Shown in pieces: positions 1-6,900 of a DNA stretch of 49,422 nt. A model generated the notes under the pieces. It did not search any database. It was not told the DNA's origin and worked only from the letters and a program-made list of their open reading frames with translations. The DNA is from an uncultured Ruminococcus sp. (GTDB taxonomy: Bacteria > Bacillota > Clostridia > UBA1212), in the NCBI GenBank assembly GCA_902792515.1, contig CADAZX010000011.1, positions 1 to 49,422 of the forward strand, given 5' to 3'. Made by a program: the position numbers and the translations under genes. How positions within the stretch are numbered: the stretch's first letter is position 1; each line of letters opens with the position of its first letter.

Positions 1-71
1 TTACACAGTTATTATCTCAAAAAAACAGCCAAATTGCAAGAGTTATTTCCACACTCGCGGAGGCGAGTCTG

Positions 72-151
72 AAAGTGGAAGTTAACTTTTCACTTCACGC
101 GCGCACCGAAAGAGTCCCGAATGATTGAAGTGAAAAGTTAACTTCCACTTC
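72..151. repeat. 24-bp perfect inverted repeat, 30-bp spacer
   Basis: Bases 73-96 are the exact reverse complement of 127-150, with 30 bp between them. Each arm is itself nearly palindromic around GTTAAC. A smaller hairpin (ACTCGC/GCGAGT, 53-58 and 63-68) lies just before it. The repeat sits about 75 bp upstream of the promoter at 224-252 and is not followed by a T run, so it is not an ordinary terminator. I see no other copy in the window. No gene is visible in 1-381. Confidence 0.8.
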
Positions 152-223
152 AGGTGGCACCCCGAAGGTACGGTTAAGGGGCGTTCTGCGCTGACACGCT
201 GCCGGCGGGAAGGCGGTTTTCTA

Positions 224-252
224 TTGAAAGCACGAGGGGTTTTTGATATAAT
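224..252 (+). promoter_or_regulatory. Sigma-A promoter, TTGAAA-N17-TATAAT
   Basis: The -35 box TTGAAA (224-229) and a perfect -10 box TATAAT (247-252) are separated by 17 bp. Transcription would start near 259 and give a leader of about 120 nt before the zinc-ribbon gene at 382. Confidence 0.75.
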
Positions 253-381
253 CAAAAAAGAACCGCGAAGCGAAAACGTTTACGGAAAATTCGTCGGGAA
301 TGATTCACGGCTTACGGTAAAAGGCAGGCGCGGTCACGTTTCCGGGGAGTGATTTCCGGAAAATGCACAGGAGATGATTAA

Positions 382-1449
382 ATGCAAGACAACCTCGTAT
401 CGTTCAAGTGTCCGTCATGCGACACTTCGCTGCTCTACGACGCCGAGTCGGGCAAGTTTAAGTGCCCCGCGTGCGACAACATGTACGAGCTCGCGCAGAT
501 AGAAAACGCGACGTCCGCGGGCGCCACGGCTTTCGACTGGGGCGAGTATATTTCGTCCAAGCACAACGAAAGCCTCACGGGCACCGTTTCATACGTTTGC
601 AAATACTGCGCCGCGGAGATCGTCACCGACGCGACAACGAGCGCGACCCGCTGCCCCTATTGCGACAACGAGATCATCATCGCGCCGCAGCTTGAAGGTT
701 CGCTCAGGCCGAATTACATAATTCCGTTCAAGATCGACAAAAAGAACATCCAGTCGATCGTCAAAGACATCGTCAAGCGCAGAAAACTTCTTCCGCGCAA
801 CTTCCTGAACGACGTCGTGATCGAAAAGGCGCACGGTTTTTACGTACCGTTCTGGCTTTTCGACTGCACCGCCGACGGAACGATGACGTTCGAGACGACG
901 CGCACCAGGAGCTGGACCTCGGGCAACTACGACTACACCGAGACGAGCTACTACTACGTCACGGTCGACGGCGGCGTCACGTTCAAGAAAATCCCGGTCG
1001 ACGCGAGCATCAAAATGGACAACGCGACGATGGACAAGCTGGAGCCCTACGACTACTCGGCTCTTGAAGAGTTCGCGCCCGGTTACCTCAGCGGTTTTGT
1101 GGCGGACAGGTACGACGACAACGTCGAGACGTGCCTCCCGCGCGCGGACAGCAGGATCAAAGGCGCCGTCAGCGACACGTTTTCCGCAGAAGTCACAGGC
1201 TACTCAAGCAAGCGGCAGATGGCCTCGAACATCCAGCTTAACGACACAAACGCAAAGTACGCGCTCCTTCCCGTCTACCTCATGAAGGCGAAGTACAAGG
1301 ACACGGAGTACCAGTACGCGATCAACGGACAAACCGGCAAATTCGTGGGCGAGTTCCCGCAGGCGAAATCACGCTTCTGGCTGTATTTCCTGAAATACCT
1401 CGGAATCTTCGCGGCGATACTGCTGATTCTGTTTTTCTTATTTAACTAA
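382..1449 (+). CDS. Double zinc-ribbon protein with C-terminal membrane anchor
   Basis: The 355-residue protein has two CxxC...CxxC zinc ribbons: Cys10, 13, 28, 31 and Cys73, 76, 91, 94. A mixed alpha/beta region of unknown function follows, then a single hydrophobic segment at the very C-terminus (about 336-354). Databases usually name such proteins TFIIB-type zinc ribbon or PriA-like, but no helicase domain is present. The start is supported by AGGAG at 369-373. The next gene starts 14 bp downstream behind its own strong ribosome site, so the two are co-transcribed. Pairing with a TPM-domain protein suggests a shared membrane-associated role; the actual function is unknown. Confidence 0.8.
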   Translation: MQDNLVSFKCPSCDTSLLYDAESGKFKCPACDNMYELAQIENATSAGATAFDWGEYISSKHNESLTGTVSYVCKYCAAEIVTDATTSATRCPYCDNEIIIAPQLEGSLRPNYIIPFKIDKKNIQSIVKDIVKRRKLLPRNFLNDVVIEKAHGFYVPFWLFDCTADGTMTFETTRTRSWTSGNYDYTETSYYYVTVDGGVTFKKIPVDASIKMDNATMDKLEPYDYSALEEFAPGYLSGFVADRYDDNVETCLPRADSRIKGAVSDTFSAEVTGYSSKRQMASNIQLNDTNAKYALLPVYLMKAKYKDTEYQYAINGQTGKFVGEFPQAKSRFWLYFLKYLGIFAAILLILFFLFN

Positions 1450-1463
1450 AGGAGGCCGGCGCT

Positions 1464-3344
1464 ATGAAAAAATTTAAACTTCTGATTTGCGTCGCTCTCA
1501 CCGCGATGATCGTCTGCGGGCTGATGCTCGTTCCCGGCGCCGCTCCCGGAAGCGTTTCCTCCGAAGCGTACGACTCCGGCAACGTCGTCATTTCCGAATT
1601 CACTCAGTTCCACGACGAAAACGCTCCGCGCGTTACCGACAGGGCGGGAATCCTCTCCGACAGCTACGAGCGCAAGACCGCCGAGGAAATTGCGGAAAAC
1701 AGCAAGCTCTACCGCTGCGATTTTGTCGTTCTGACCGTCGACGGCTACTCCGCATCCGAGTTCGGTCCGGACGTCGCAAACCATTACGGCAGCGGCGGCC
1801 CCTCCTTCGGCGACTATCTCGCCGACTACTACGACTACAACGGCTACGGCATCGGCGACTCCTTCAGCGGAATCATTTTCGGCATCAACATGGAGGAGTA
1901 CAACCACGAGTACTGGTTCATCACCACCGGCGAGGCAAAAGCCCTTTTCGAGGACGAGATCTCGACTCTCAAGTACATTGTGCAGCCGCTGCTTTCCGAA
2001 GGCAGCTACGAGGACGCCGTCAACGAGTACCTCGATTACTGCTACGACATCGCGCGCAAGGCTGCCGCCACGCACAAATTCGACTTTGACGAGCTCGCCA
2101 GAACGTCGTCCGACCACGTTTTCGACGACGCGGGAATTCTCGACGCCTCAACTAAAACCGGGATCGAAAAGGCGCTCGCCGACGTAGGCGCCGCCAACGC
2201 GTCCGACTGCATACTCATCACGACCGACACGATCTCACCCGACATTTTCGGGCCCAAGTGCGCCGCCTTCTATGCCGAGCGCGGTTCCGGCTACTCCGCC
2301 GACGACTACGCCGCGGACTACTTCAACTCTCACGGGTGCGGCAGCGGCTACGACAAATCAGGCGTCGCGATCGTATTTTCGAAAAACGGCACCGACTTCA
2401 CCGTCGGCTGTTTTGAGTCCGGCAACGCCGCTAACTGCAGATTCAACAAAAAAGGCGAGATCAAGACATTTATCGACACGGCCGGCGACAGCAACAAGCT
2501 GAAGCTCGTTCCCGAATACCTCTCGCTCGTTTTCGCGATGGAAAAAGGCAGCTACCAAAGCTCGTTCACCCGCTTCCACGGCGAAAATCTGCCCCGCGTC
2601 ATCGACACGGCGGGCATCCTTCCCGACGCGTACGAGGCCAAGATCACGAAGAAGCTCGAGAGAATCTCCAAAAACCGCAAGCAGGACGTCGCGATTCTGA
2701 CCGTCACCAACTTCAGCCCTGCCGACTACGGACGCGAGACTGTCATTGCCGCCAACCACGGCATGTACGGCCGCGACTACGGCCTCGAAAACTACGCCTC
2801 CGACTATATGCTCTACAGGGGCTACGGCCAGGGCGACGAGTACAGCGGCATCCTTCTCGTCATCTCCAACAACCCGAGCGACCGCGACTTCACGATCGCC
2901 ACGAGCGGAAAGACAGCCGACAAACTCGACGGCAAGCTGTACAAGCTTTACGACGCAATAAACACGCACATGATGCTCGGCAACTACCAGGGCGCCATCA
3001 ACAAATTCATCCGCAACCTGCGCGTCAGACTCCTTCTCGGCCACTATCCGCTCAGCCTCGGAAAGTGCATTTTCATCGGCATCCTCGCCTCCCTCATCGC
3101 ACTGATTCGCGCGGCAGCCGTTACCCGGAACAAGGACCCGAAGATCACGACCGTCGCGGGAACGCACTACATCGACAACAAGAGCATCCGCGATAAGAAA
3201 GAGGTCTTCGTGCGGAAATCCACCACGAGCGTGCGGCATGTCGACACGAGCTCGTCAGGCGGCTCGCGCGGCGGGTACTCCGGCGGCGGGCACAGCTTCG
3301 GCTCGAGCGGGGTCAGTCATGGCGGCGGAGGCGGCCGCTTTTGA
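1464..3344 (+). CDS. Secreted/membrane protein with three TPM domains
   Basis: An N-terminal signal peptide (about 1-35) is followed by three successive TPM (TPM_phosphatase) modules at about 54-198, 217-360 and 375-520, each opening with a variant of the VxDxAGIL motif. A transmembrane segment lies near 530-552 and the protein ends in a Gly/Ser-rich tail, as is common for this family. TPM domains are exported and membrane-tethered; roles in photosystem repair or phosphatase activity are known for plant relatives, but the bacterial multi-domain forms are uncharacterised. AAAGGAGG at 1448-1455 sets the start. The structured repeat array begins directly after its stop codon. Confidence 0.85.
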   Translation: MKKFKLLICVALTAMIVCGLMLVPGAAPGSVSSEAYDSGNVVISEFTQFHDENAPRVTDRAGILSDSYERKTAEEIAENSKLYRCDFVVLTVDGYSASEFGPDVANHYGSGGPSFGDYLADYYDYNGYGIGDSFSGIIFGINMEEYNHEYWFITTGEAKALFEDEISTLKYIVQPLLSEGSYEDAVNEYLDYCYDIARKAAATHKFDFDELARTSSDHVFDDAGILDASTKTGIEKALADVGAANASDCILITTDTISPDIFGPKCAAFYAERGSGYSADDYAADYFNSHGCGSGYDKSGVAIVFSKNGTDFTVGCFESGNAANCRFNKKGEIKTFIDTAGDSNKLKLVPEYLSLVFAMEKGSYQSSFTRFHGENLPRVIDTAGILPDAYEAKITKKLERISKNRKQDVAILTVTNFSPADYGRETVIAANHGMYGRDYGLENYASDYMLYRGYGQGDEYSGILLVISNNPSDRDFTIATSGKTADKLDGKLYKLYDAINTHMMLGNYQGAINKFIRNLRVRLLLGHYPLSLGKCIFIGILASLIALIRAAAVTRNKDPKITTVAGTHYIDNKSIRDKKEVFVRKSTTSVRHVDTSSSGGSRGGYSGGGHSFGSSGVSHGGGGGRF

Positions 3345-3370
3345 ATCGCTGATTCCGGGCGCAACCCGCC

Positions 3371-3447
3371 GCCGCAGCTTTGCATCGGCGTCACGAACGA
3401 TTCTGGGCCTTGCCCAGTCAAGTGAGGGGCGCGATGCAAAGTGCGGC
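3371..3447 (-). repeat. H hairpin, copy 1 (inverted)
   Basis: The arms GCCGCA..CTTTGCATCG and complement close a loop with an inner CTGGGC/GCCCAG hairpin. Read on the minus strand it matches H3 at 3935-4011, so this copy is flipped relative to the others while the flanking core-box remnant at 3448-3460 keeps the forward orientation. Confidence 0.8.
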
Positions 3448-3473
3448 TTCGACAAATTGCTACGGCATATTTC

Positions 3474-3533
3474 TTTTGAGCGTAATCGCCTCTCGCAGTA
3501 TATTCATACAGCTTCGGACGATTACGCTCAAAA
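3474..3533 (+). repeat. P2 hairpin A1, 15-bp stem, 30-nt loop
   Basis: TTTTGAGCGTAATCG (3474-3488) pairs perfectly with 3519-3533. The loop 3489-3518 is exactly 30 nt, begins CCTCTCG and ends CTTCGGA, and can form an inner stem plus GTAT/ATAC. Confidence 0.88.
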
Positions 3534-3536
3534 ATC

Positions 3537-3596
3537 GCTCCGGACTTAGCGATTCAACCAATCGCCGATTTTCGGCTCTTTGCGCGGCCGCACTTT
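3537..3596 (+). repeat. 60-bp perfect direct repeat, copy 1
   Basis: Identical to 4066-4125, 529 bp downstream. It spans the tail of one repeat unit, the GCCGA/TCGGC hairpin and the left arm of an H hairpin. Perfect identity suggests a recent duplication or gene conversion. Confidence 0.92.
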
Positions 3597-3663
3597 GCAT
3601 TGCGATTCTCGCTTGACTGTGCGGCGCACAGAATCGCTCATATCGCCAATGCAAAGCTGCGGC
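3587..3663 (+). repeat. H hairpin, copy 2
   Basis: GCCGCACTTTGCATTG (3587-3602) pairs with 3647-3663 with one bulged base. The apex is CTGTGC/GCACAG (3617-3622 and 3626-3631), a compensated change from CTGGGC/GCCCAG in H1 and H3. Confidence 0.82.
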
Positions 3664-3706
3664 GTATCTTGATAAGGTGCCGTTGGCAATTGCTACGGCA
3701 AATCGC

Positions 3707-3764
3707 TTTAAGCGTACGGACCTCTCGGAGTACACTTGTTCACCTTCGGATCCGTACGCTTAAA
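3707..3764 (+). repeat. P2 hairpin A2, 14-bp stem, 30-nt loop
   Basis: TTTAAGCGTACGGA (3707-3720) pairs perfectly with 3751-3764. The loop 3721-3750 is 30 nt, again from CCTCTCG to CTTCGGA. The stem sequence is unrelated to that of A1. Confidence 0.88.
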
Positions 3765-3816
3765 AATAGCTCGAAACTTGGCGCTTCGCTCCACAAAGCA
3801 TTCCCCGAGTTCTTAC

Positions 3817-3889
3817 GCAGTTTACCCGACATTCTTCTTTTCGCAAGCCTTCTATAAGGTGTCTGCGACGGATTGCCCGGGTAAACTGC
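3817..3889 (+). repeat. P1 stem with core box in its loop
   Basis: GCAGTTTACCC (3817-3827) pairs perfectly with 3879-3889. The loop holds the core box (TAAGGTGTC onward). The next base, 3890, begins a P2 left arm, so P1 and P2 abut. That P2 copy keeps its 30-nt loop (3905-3934), but its right arm is missing and H3 begins at 3935. Confidence 0.82.
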
Positions 3890-3934
3890 TTTTTCTTAGG
3901 AGAACCTCTCGCAGTATCTTCATACAGCTTCGGA

Positions 3935-4011
3935 GCCGTACTTTATGTTGCGCCCCTCACTTGACTGGGCAAAGCCCAGAATCGTTCGTGACGCCAACAT
4001 AAAGCTACGGC
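3935..4011 (+). repeat. H hairpin, copy 3
   Basis: GCCGTACTTTATGTTG (3935-3950) pairs with 3995-4011 with one bulge. The apex is CTGGGC-AAA-GCCCAG (3965-3979). It joins the end of a P2 loop without an intervening base, which marks a recombination or insertion point. Confidence 0.82.
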
Positions 4012-4065
4012 GTCGTGAGAAATAATGTGCCTTCGGCGCTTGCTGTGCGGGCGCACGCAAAAATA

Positions 4066-4125
4066 GCTCCGGACTTAGCGATTCAACCAATCGCCGATTT
4101 TCGGCTCTTTGCGCGGCCGCACTTT
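4066..4125 (+). repeat. 60-bp perfect direct repeat, copy 2
   Basis: Identical to 3537-3596. It leads into the left arm of hairpin H4. Confidence 0.92.
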
Positions 4126-4324
4126 ATGTTGCGCCCCTCACTTGACGACGCACTTGATATTGCACCGCTCACTTGACCGCTTCGCGATTGCGCCGCAGGC
4201 TCCTTATTACTTCGTAAAAGCCTGTGTGTTTCGCACGAAGGCGACTTTTAGCGATAGCTAAACCCGGAGACTGAGTGGAAACACACAGGCTTTTTCGTTC
4301 GTGACGCCAACATAAAGCTACGGC
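4116..4324 (+). repeat. H hairpin, copy 4, with another palindrome in its apex
   Basis: The arms are nearly identical to H3: 26 bases (4121-4146) match 3940-3965 and 33 bases (4295-4327) match 3982-4014. The 16-base apex of H3 is replaced by 148 bases (4147-4294). These include a reversed core-box fragment (4184-4209) and a perfect 17-bp inverted repeat (4216-4232 with 4278-4294) that itself encloses TTTAGC-GATA-GCTAAA. Confidence 0.85.
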
Positions 4325-4435
4325 GTCTGAGGATAAGGTGCCTGAGGCGATTGCGTTTTCGGACAGACTCACGCAAGAATAGCTCGAAACTTGGCGATCT
4401 AACTAAAAAGAAATTCAATTCACATCTATGCAAAG

Positions 4436-4473
4436 CCGCGCGGCCGTCATCGACGGCCGCGCGGTACTTTTTT
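4436..4473 (+). terminator. Rho-independent terminator closing array A
   Basis: CCGCGCGGCCGT (4436-4447) pairs perfectly with 4453-4464 around a 5-base loop and is followed by TAC and six T. The T run is on the + strand only, so it ends transcripts coming through array A from the TPM gene rather than the minus-strand HAD gene. Confidence 0.85.
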
Positions 4474-4493
4474 CTCTAACTATAGGTAAATTT

Positions 4494-5135
4494 TTAGAAC
4501 ACTATATCCGCAATTTCGCCGAAAGACGACGCAAGAAAATCCGGGCCGGCGGCGAGGAGCTTTTCGCGGTCGCCCATGCCGAACAGGAGGCCGCACGTTT
4601 TCACACCCGCGGAGTGGCCGGCGTCGATGTCGGGTTTGGAGTCGCCGCACATCATGGTGTTCCAGGGGGCGATGCCGGTTTGTTCCATGCAGCGGATTAT
4701 GCCCTCGGGGTCGGGTTTGCGGTTCGTGAGGTTCTCGGGGCAGAAAACAGCGGAAAAGCGGTCGGAAATGTTGAAAAAGTCGAGCATTTTCCGCGTTATG
4801 GGCAGGGGTTTGTTCGTGAAGACCGCGCACAGATCGCCGCGCGAGAGGAGCAGGTCGAGCGTTTCGGTGACGCCGTCGTAGAGGCGCGATGTGTCGGTGC
4901 AGTGGTCGAAGTACGCGTTTACGTAGGCCTTCAGGATCTCGTCGGGCGGGGCTGAGGAGTCCGCGACGACGCGCTCGATCAGGTGCCTGGCACCGTAGCC
5001 GACGTTCGCGAGGATGGACTTCTCGTCCATTAGAGGCACGCCGAAATGGCGCTGGGTTTCGCGCACGGAAAAAGCGATATCCTTGCCGGTGTCGGAAAGG
5101 GTTCCGTCAAAGTCGAAAATATACAGTTTTTTCAT
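4494..5135 (-). CDS. HAD-family phosphatase, phosphoglycolate phosphatase-like
   Basis: The 213-residue protein has all four HAD motifs: DFDGTL with Asp8 nucleophile and Asp10, Thr107 in VFTNKP, Lys140 in NRKPDP, and GDSKPDIDAG (164-173) with the metal-binding Asp residues. An alpha-helical cap occupies about 16-85. Family members remove phosphate from phosphoglycolate, pyrophosphate or sugar phosphates in the cytoplasm; the exact substrate cannot be read from sequence. It lies at the downstream end of the rsfS/nadD gene group, 32 bp after rsfS. Confidence 0.88.
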   Translation of the reverse strand: MKKLYIFDFDGTLSDTGKDIAFSVRETQRHFGVPLMDEKSILANVGYGARHLIERVVADSSAPPDEILKAYVNAYFDHCTDTSRLYDGVTETLDLLLSRGDLCAVFTNKPLPITRKMLDFFNISDRFSAVFCPENLTNRKPDPEGIIRCMEQTGIAPWNTMMCGDSKPDIDAGHSAGVKTCGLLFGMGDREKLLAAGPDFLASSFGEIADIVF

Positions 5136-5167
5136 ATTTTTGAAAGCGGCTGTGCCGCCGTTTGAGT

Positions 5168-5545
5168 TCAGTCAAGGTCCTTCTTTTCGGAGGCTGCGTT
5201 TTCGGCCTTTTTCCTGCCGGCGGCGCTTCCGTTCCAAAGCTTTTCGAGGTTGTAAAACTCGCGCTCGCTCTGCTGGAAAATATGGACGACTACGTCGAGG
5301 AAGTCGATGAGGATCCAGGTGGCGGTCTCGTAGCCTTCCACGTGTGCCGCGACAATGCCCTCTTTTTCGAGCTTTTCGATAACTTCGTCGGCGATACCGC
5401 GGAGGTGGGTGGTCGAGGTGCCGCTGCAGATCACGAAGTAGTCGGCGATGATCGTCTTTTCGGCGAGCGGGATCACTTCGATGTCCCTGCCTTTTCTGTT
5501 GTCGATTGCGTCTTTGATTTTTTCTACCATCAGTTCGGGTGTCAT
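5168..5545 (-). CDS. rsfS: Ribosomal silencing factor RsfS
   Basis: RsfS (Iojap/DUF143) binds ribosomal protein L14 and blocks subunit joining when nutrients are short. The protein has the family core: the ADYFVICSGTS segment, the GY..W.L.D motif (EGYETATWILIDFLDVVVHIF) in two parts, and FYNLEKLW near the end. An earlier in-frame ATG exists at 5560, but GAAAGGAG at 5551-5558 is correctly spaced only for the ATG at 5545, giving 125 residues. A charged tail of about 20 residues follows the domain. It lies downstream of nadD-yqeK, the usual Firmicutes order. Confidence 0.93.
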   Translation of the reverse strand: MTPELMVEKIKDAIDNRKGRDIEVIPLAEKTIIADYFVICSGTSTTHLRGIADEVIEKLEKEGIVAAHVEGYETATWILIDFLDVVVHIFQQSEREFYNLEKLWNGSAAGRKKAENAASEKKDLD

Positions 5546-5643
5546 AAATTCTCCTTTCATATGACAAAAATGTTCCGGTTGCGGCCTGTTGCGGCCGGTG
5601 TTGTTTCAATTTTCAAAACGGTTTTCTGACCGGCGTGGTGAGG

Positions 5644-6834
5644 TCAGCTTTCCTCGTGCTCAAGAGCCGCGTTGCGCGCCTCGACCGTTCTGACGTCGAT
5701 CTGTTCGCCGCGTTTGATAATCAGCTTGATTGTCTCGTCGCAGGAGTAGCGGATGGCGGCGTCGAGGCCTTTTTCGTCAAGAACGCGCCTGACGGTTTCG
5801 AAAGGCTCGCCCTTCCGGTTCTTTTCGGTGTAGTCGGCGATGAAAATGATCTTGTCGAGAAGCGACATCTCCGCCGCGCCCGTCGTGTGCTTCGAGATAG
5901 CGCTTAAGATTTCGGGGTCGGAAACGCCGTACCTTCGCTCGGCAACGATCGCGCCGACAGGGCCGTGGAGCACGCGGACATTCACGTTTTCGCCGGGGCG
6001 CGCCGCGAAGTCGTTCTTGGTCATGCCGATCCAGACGAGCTGGCCTTCGGAAACGTTCTTCCCGCAGTCGTGAAGCAGCCCCGCCATCAGCGCCTTACCG
6101 GGGTCCGCTCCGTATATCCCCGCGAGCCGCTCCGCCTCCTCCGCGACGCCTAGACTGTGCTCGTAGCGCCTAGGGTTAAGAACGCTCTCAAGGTCCTGAA
6201 GAATCATTCCCGTAGTCCAGCGACGGGGGCTGTAGATGTTGTGCTGCCCTATAAATAGGGAAAGTTCTGCGGGAACCGGAATTTCGTCCGGGTTGTTTCC
6301 GCGCCGGTTGAGCGCCTTCCTTATCGCGGTCGAGGAGACGTCGGCGAGATTTTCCGAGCGGGAAATATAATACTTCGCGCCGATGCTCTCAAGCGCCGCC
6401 ACCGCCTTTTCCGCGGTTTTCGCGCTCTCGCCCGGCCTTTTTACAAGGATAAAAGAGCAGCCGTCGACGACCGCGCCAACGTTTTTCCAGTCGGGAAGTC
6501 GTACCGCGGCGTCGGTGCCGATAATGTAATAAAACTCGTCGTCCGGGTAGGTTTTAACGAGTTCCGCGACCGTGTCGGCGGCGTACGAGTAGCCCGGCCT
6601 TTTGAGCTCGATGTCGCAGAGGGAAAGGCCGTCGTGACCTTTGAGCGCGATGTTTACCATCAGCGCCCTGATCTTTGCCGGCGTCACGTCGGAGGCGAAT
6701 TTGTGAGGCGGGTTCGCGGAGAGCACGAAAAGTACGCGGTCAAGGCCGAACTCGTCCCTGATCTGCTCCGCGCACGCGATATGTCCGTTGTGAACGGGGT
6801 CGAACGTCCCGCCCAAAATGCCTGTTTTCGCCAT
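5644..6834 (-). CDS. nadD: NadD-YqeK fusion: nicotinate-nucleotide adenylyltransferase plus HD hydrolase
   Basis: Residues 1 to about 200 are NadD, which makes nicotinate adenine dinucleotide from NaMN and ATP. They show GGTFDPVHNGH (8-18) with the HxGH nucleotidyl-transfer motif and SSTAIR (167-172). Residues 215-396 are YqeK, an HD-domain hydrolase of diadenosine tetraphosphate, with His226, His255-Asp256, His290, His316 and Asp334 as metal ligands. Adjacent nadD and yqeK genes are common in Firmicutes; here they form one frame with no stop. Next downstream is rsfS. Confidence 0.93.
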   Translation of the reverse strand: MAKTGILGGTFDPVHNGHIACAEQIRDEFGLDRVLFVLSANPPHKFASDVTPAKIRALMVNIALKGHDGLSLCDIELKRPGYSYAADTVAELVKTYPDDEFYYIIGTDAAVRLPDWKNVGAVVDGCSFILVKRPGESAKTAEKAVAALESIGAKYYISRSENLADVSSTAIRKALNRRGNNPDEIPVPAELSLFIGQHNIYSPRRWTTGMILQDLESVLNPRRYEHSLGVAEEAERLAGIYGADPGKALMAGLLHDCGKNVSEGQLVWIGMTKNDFAARPGENVNVRVLHGPVGAIVAERRYGVSDPEILSAISKHTTGAAEMSLLDKIIFIADYTEKNRKGEPFETVRRVLDEKGLDAAIRYSCDETIKLIIKRGEQIDVRTVEARNAALEHEES

Positions 6835-6900
6835 TTTCCAACTTTCTCCGGAAATATCCGTTTCCGGCGGCTGCTACGCGCCGCCTGCCTTTTAAAATAA

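Larger units (their letters stand above)
3345..4396 (+). repeat. Array A of structured hairpin repeats
   Basis: No convincing gene lies in these 1.05 kb; the small open frames ignore the repeat structure and have no ribosome sites. The array consists of several units built from recurring parts. These are a short GCCGA/TCGGC hairpin leading into CTCTTT; a stem here called P1; a core box starting TAAGGTGYC and ending ATTGC (3672-3693, 3854-3876, 4022-4043, 4333-4354); a stem called P2 with a 30-nt loop; and a tail AAAATAGCTCCGGACTT or AAATAGCTCGAAACTTGGC. A third hairpin (H) is present four times. The same parts occur on the other strand at 26446-26773. It starts right after the TPM gene and runs in the same direction. 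Confidence 0.88.

Noticed and set aside
3345..4396. Integron attC sites or cassette array
   Set aside because: Folded sites after genes are reminiscent of attC, but the GTTRRRY core sites and an integrase are absent here.
3345..4396. Small open frames within array A (for example 3600-3857, 3736-4002, 4169-4372)
   Set aside because: They cut across the repeat parts in different frames, differ between copies and lack ribosome sites.
3345..4396. Degraded tRNA or rRNA cluster
   Set aside because: No cloverleaf, CCA end or rRNA-conserved segment is present; the stems covary between copies in a way tRNAs here do not explain.
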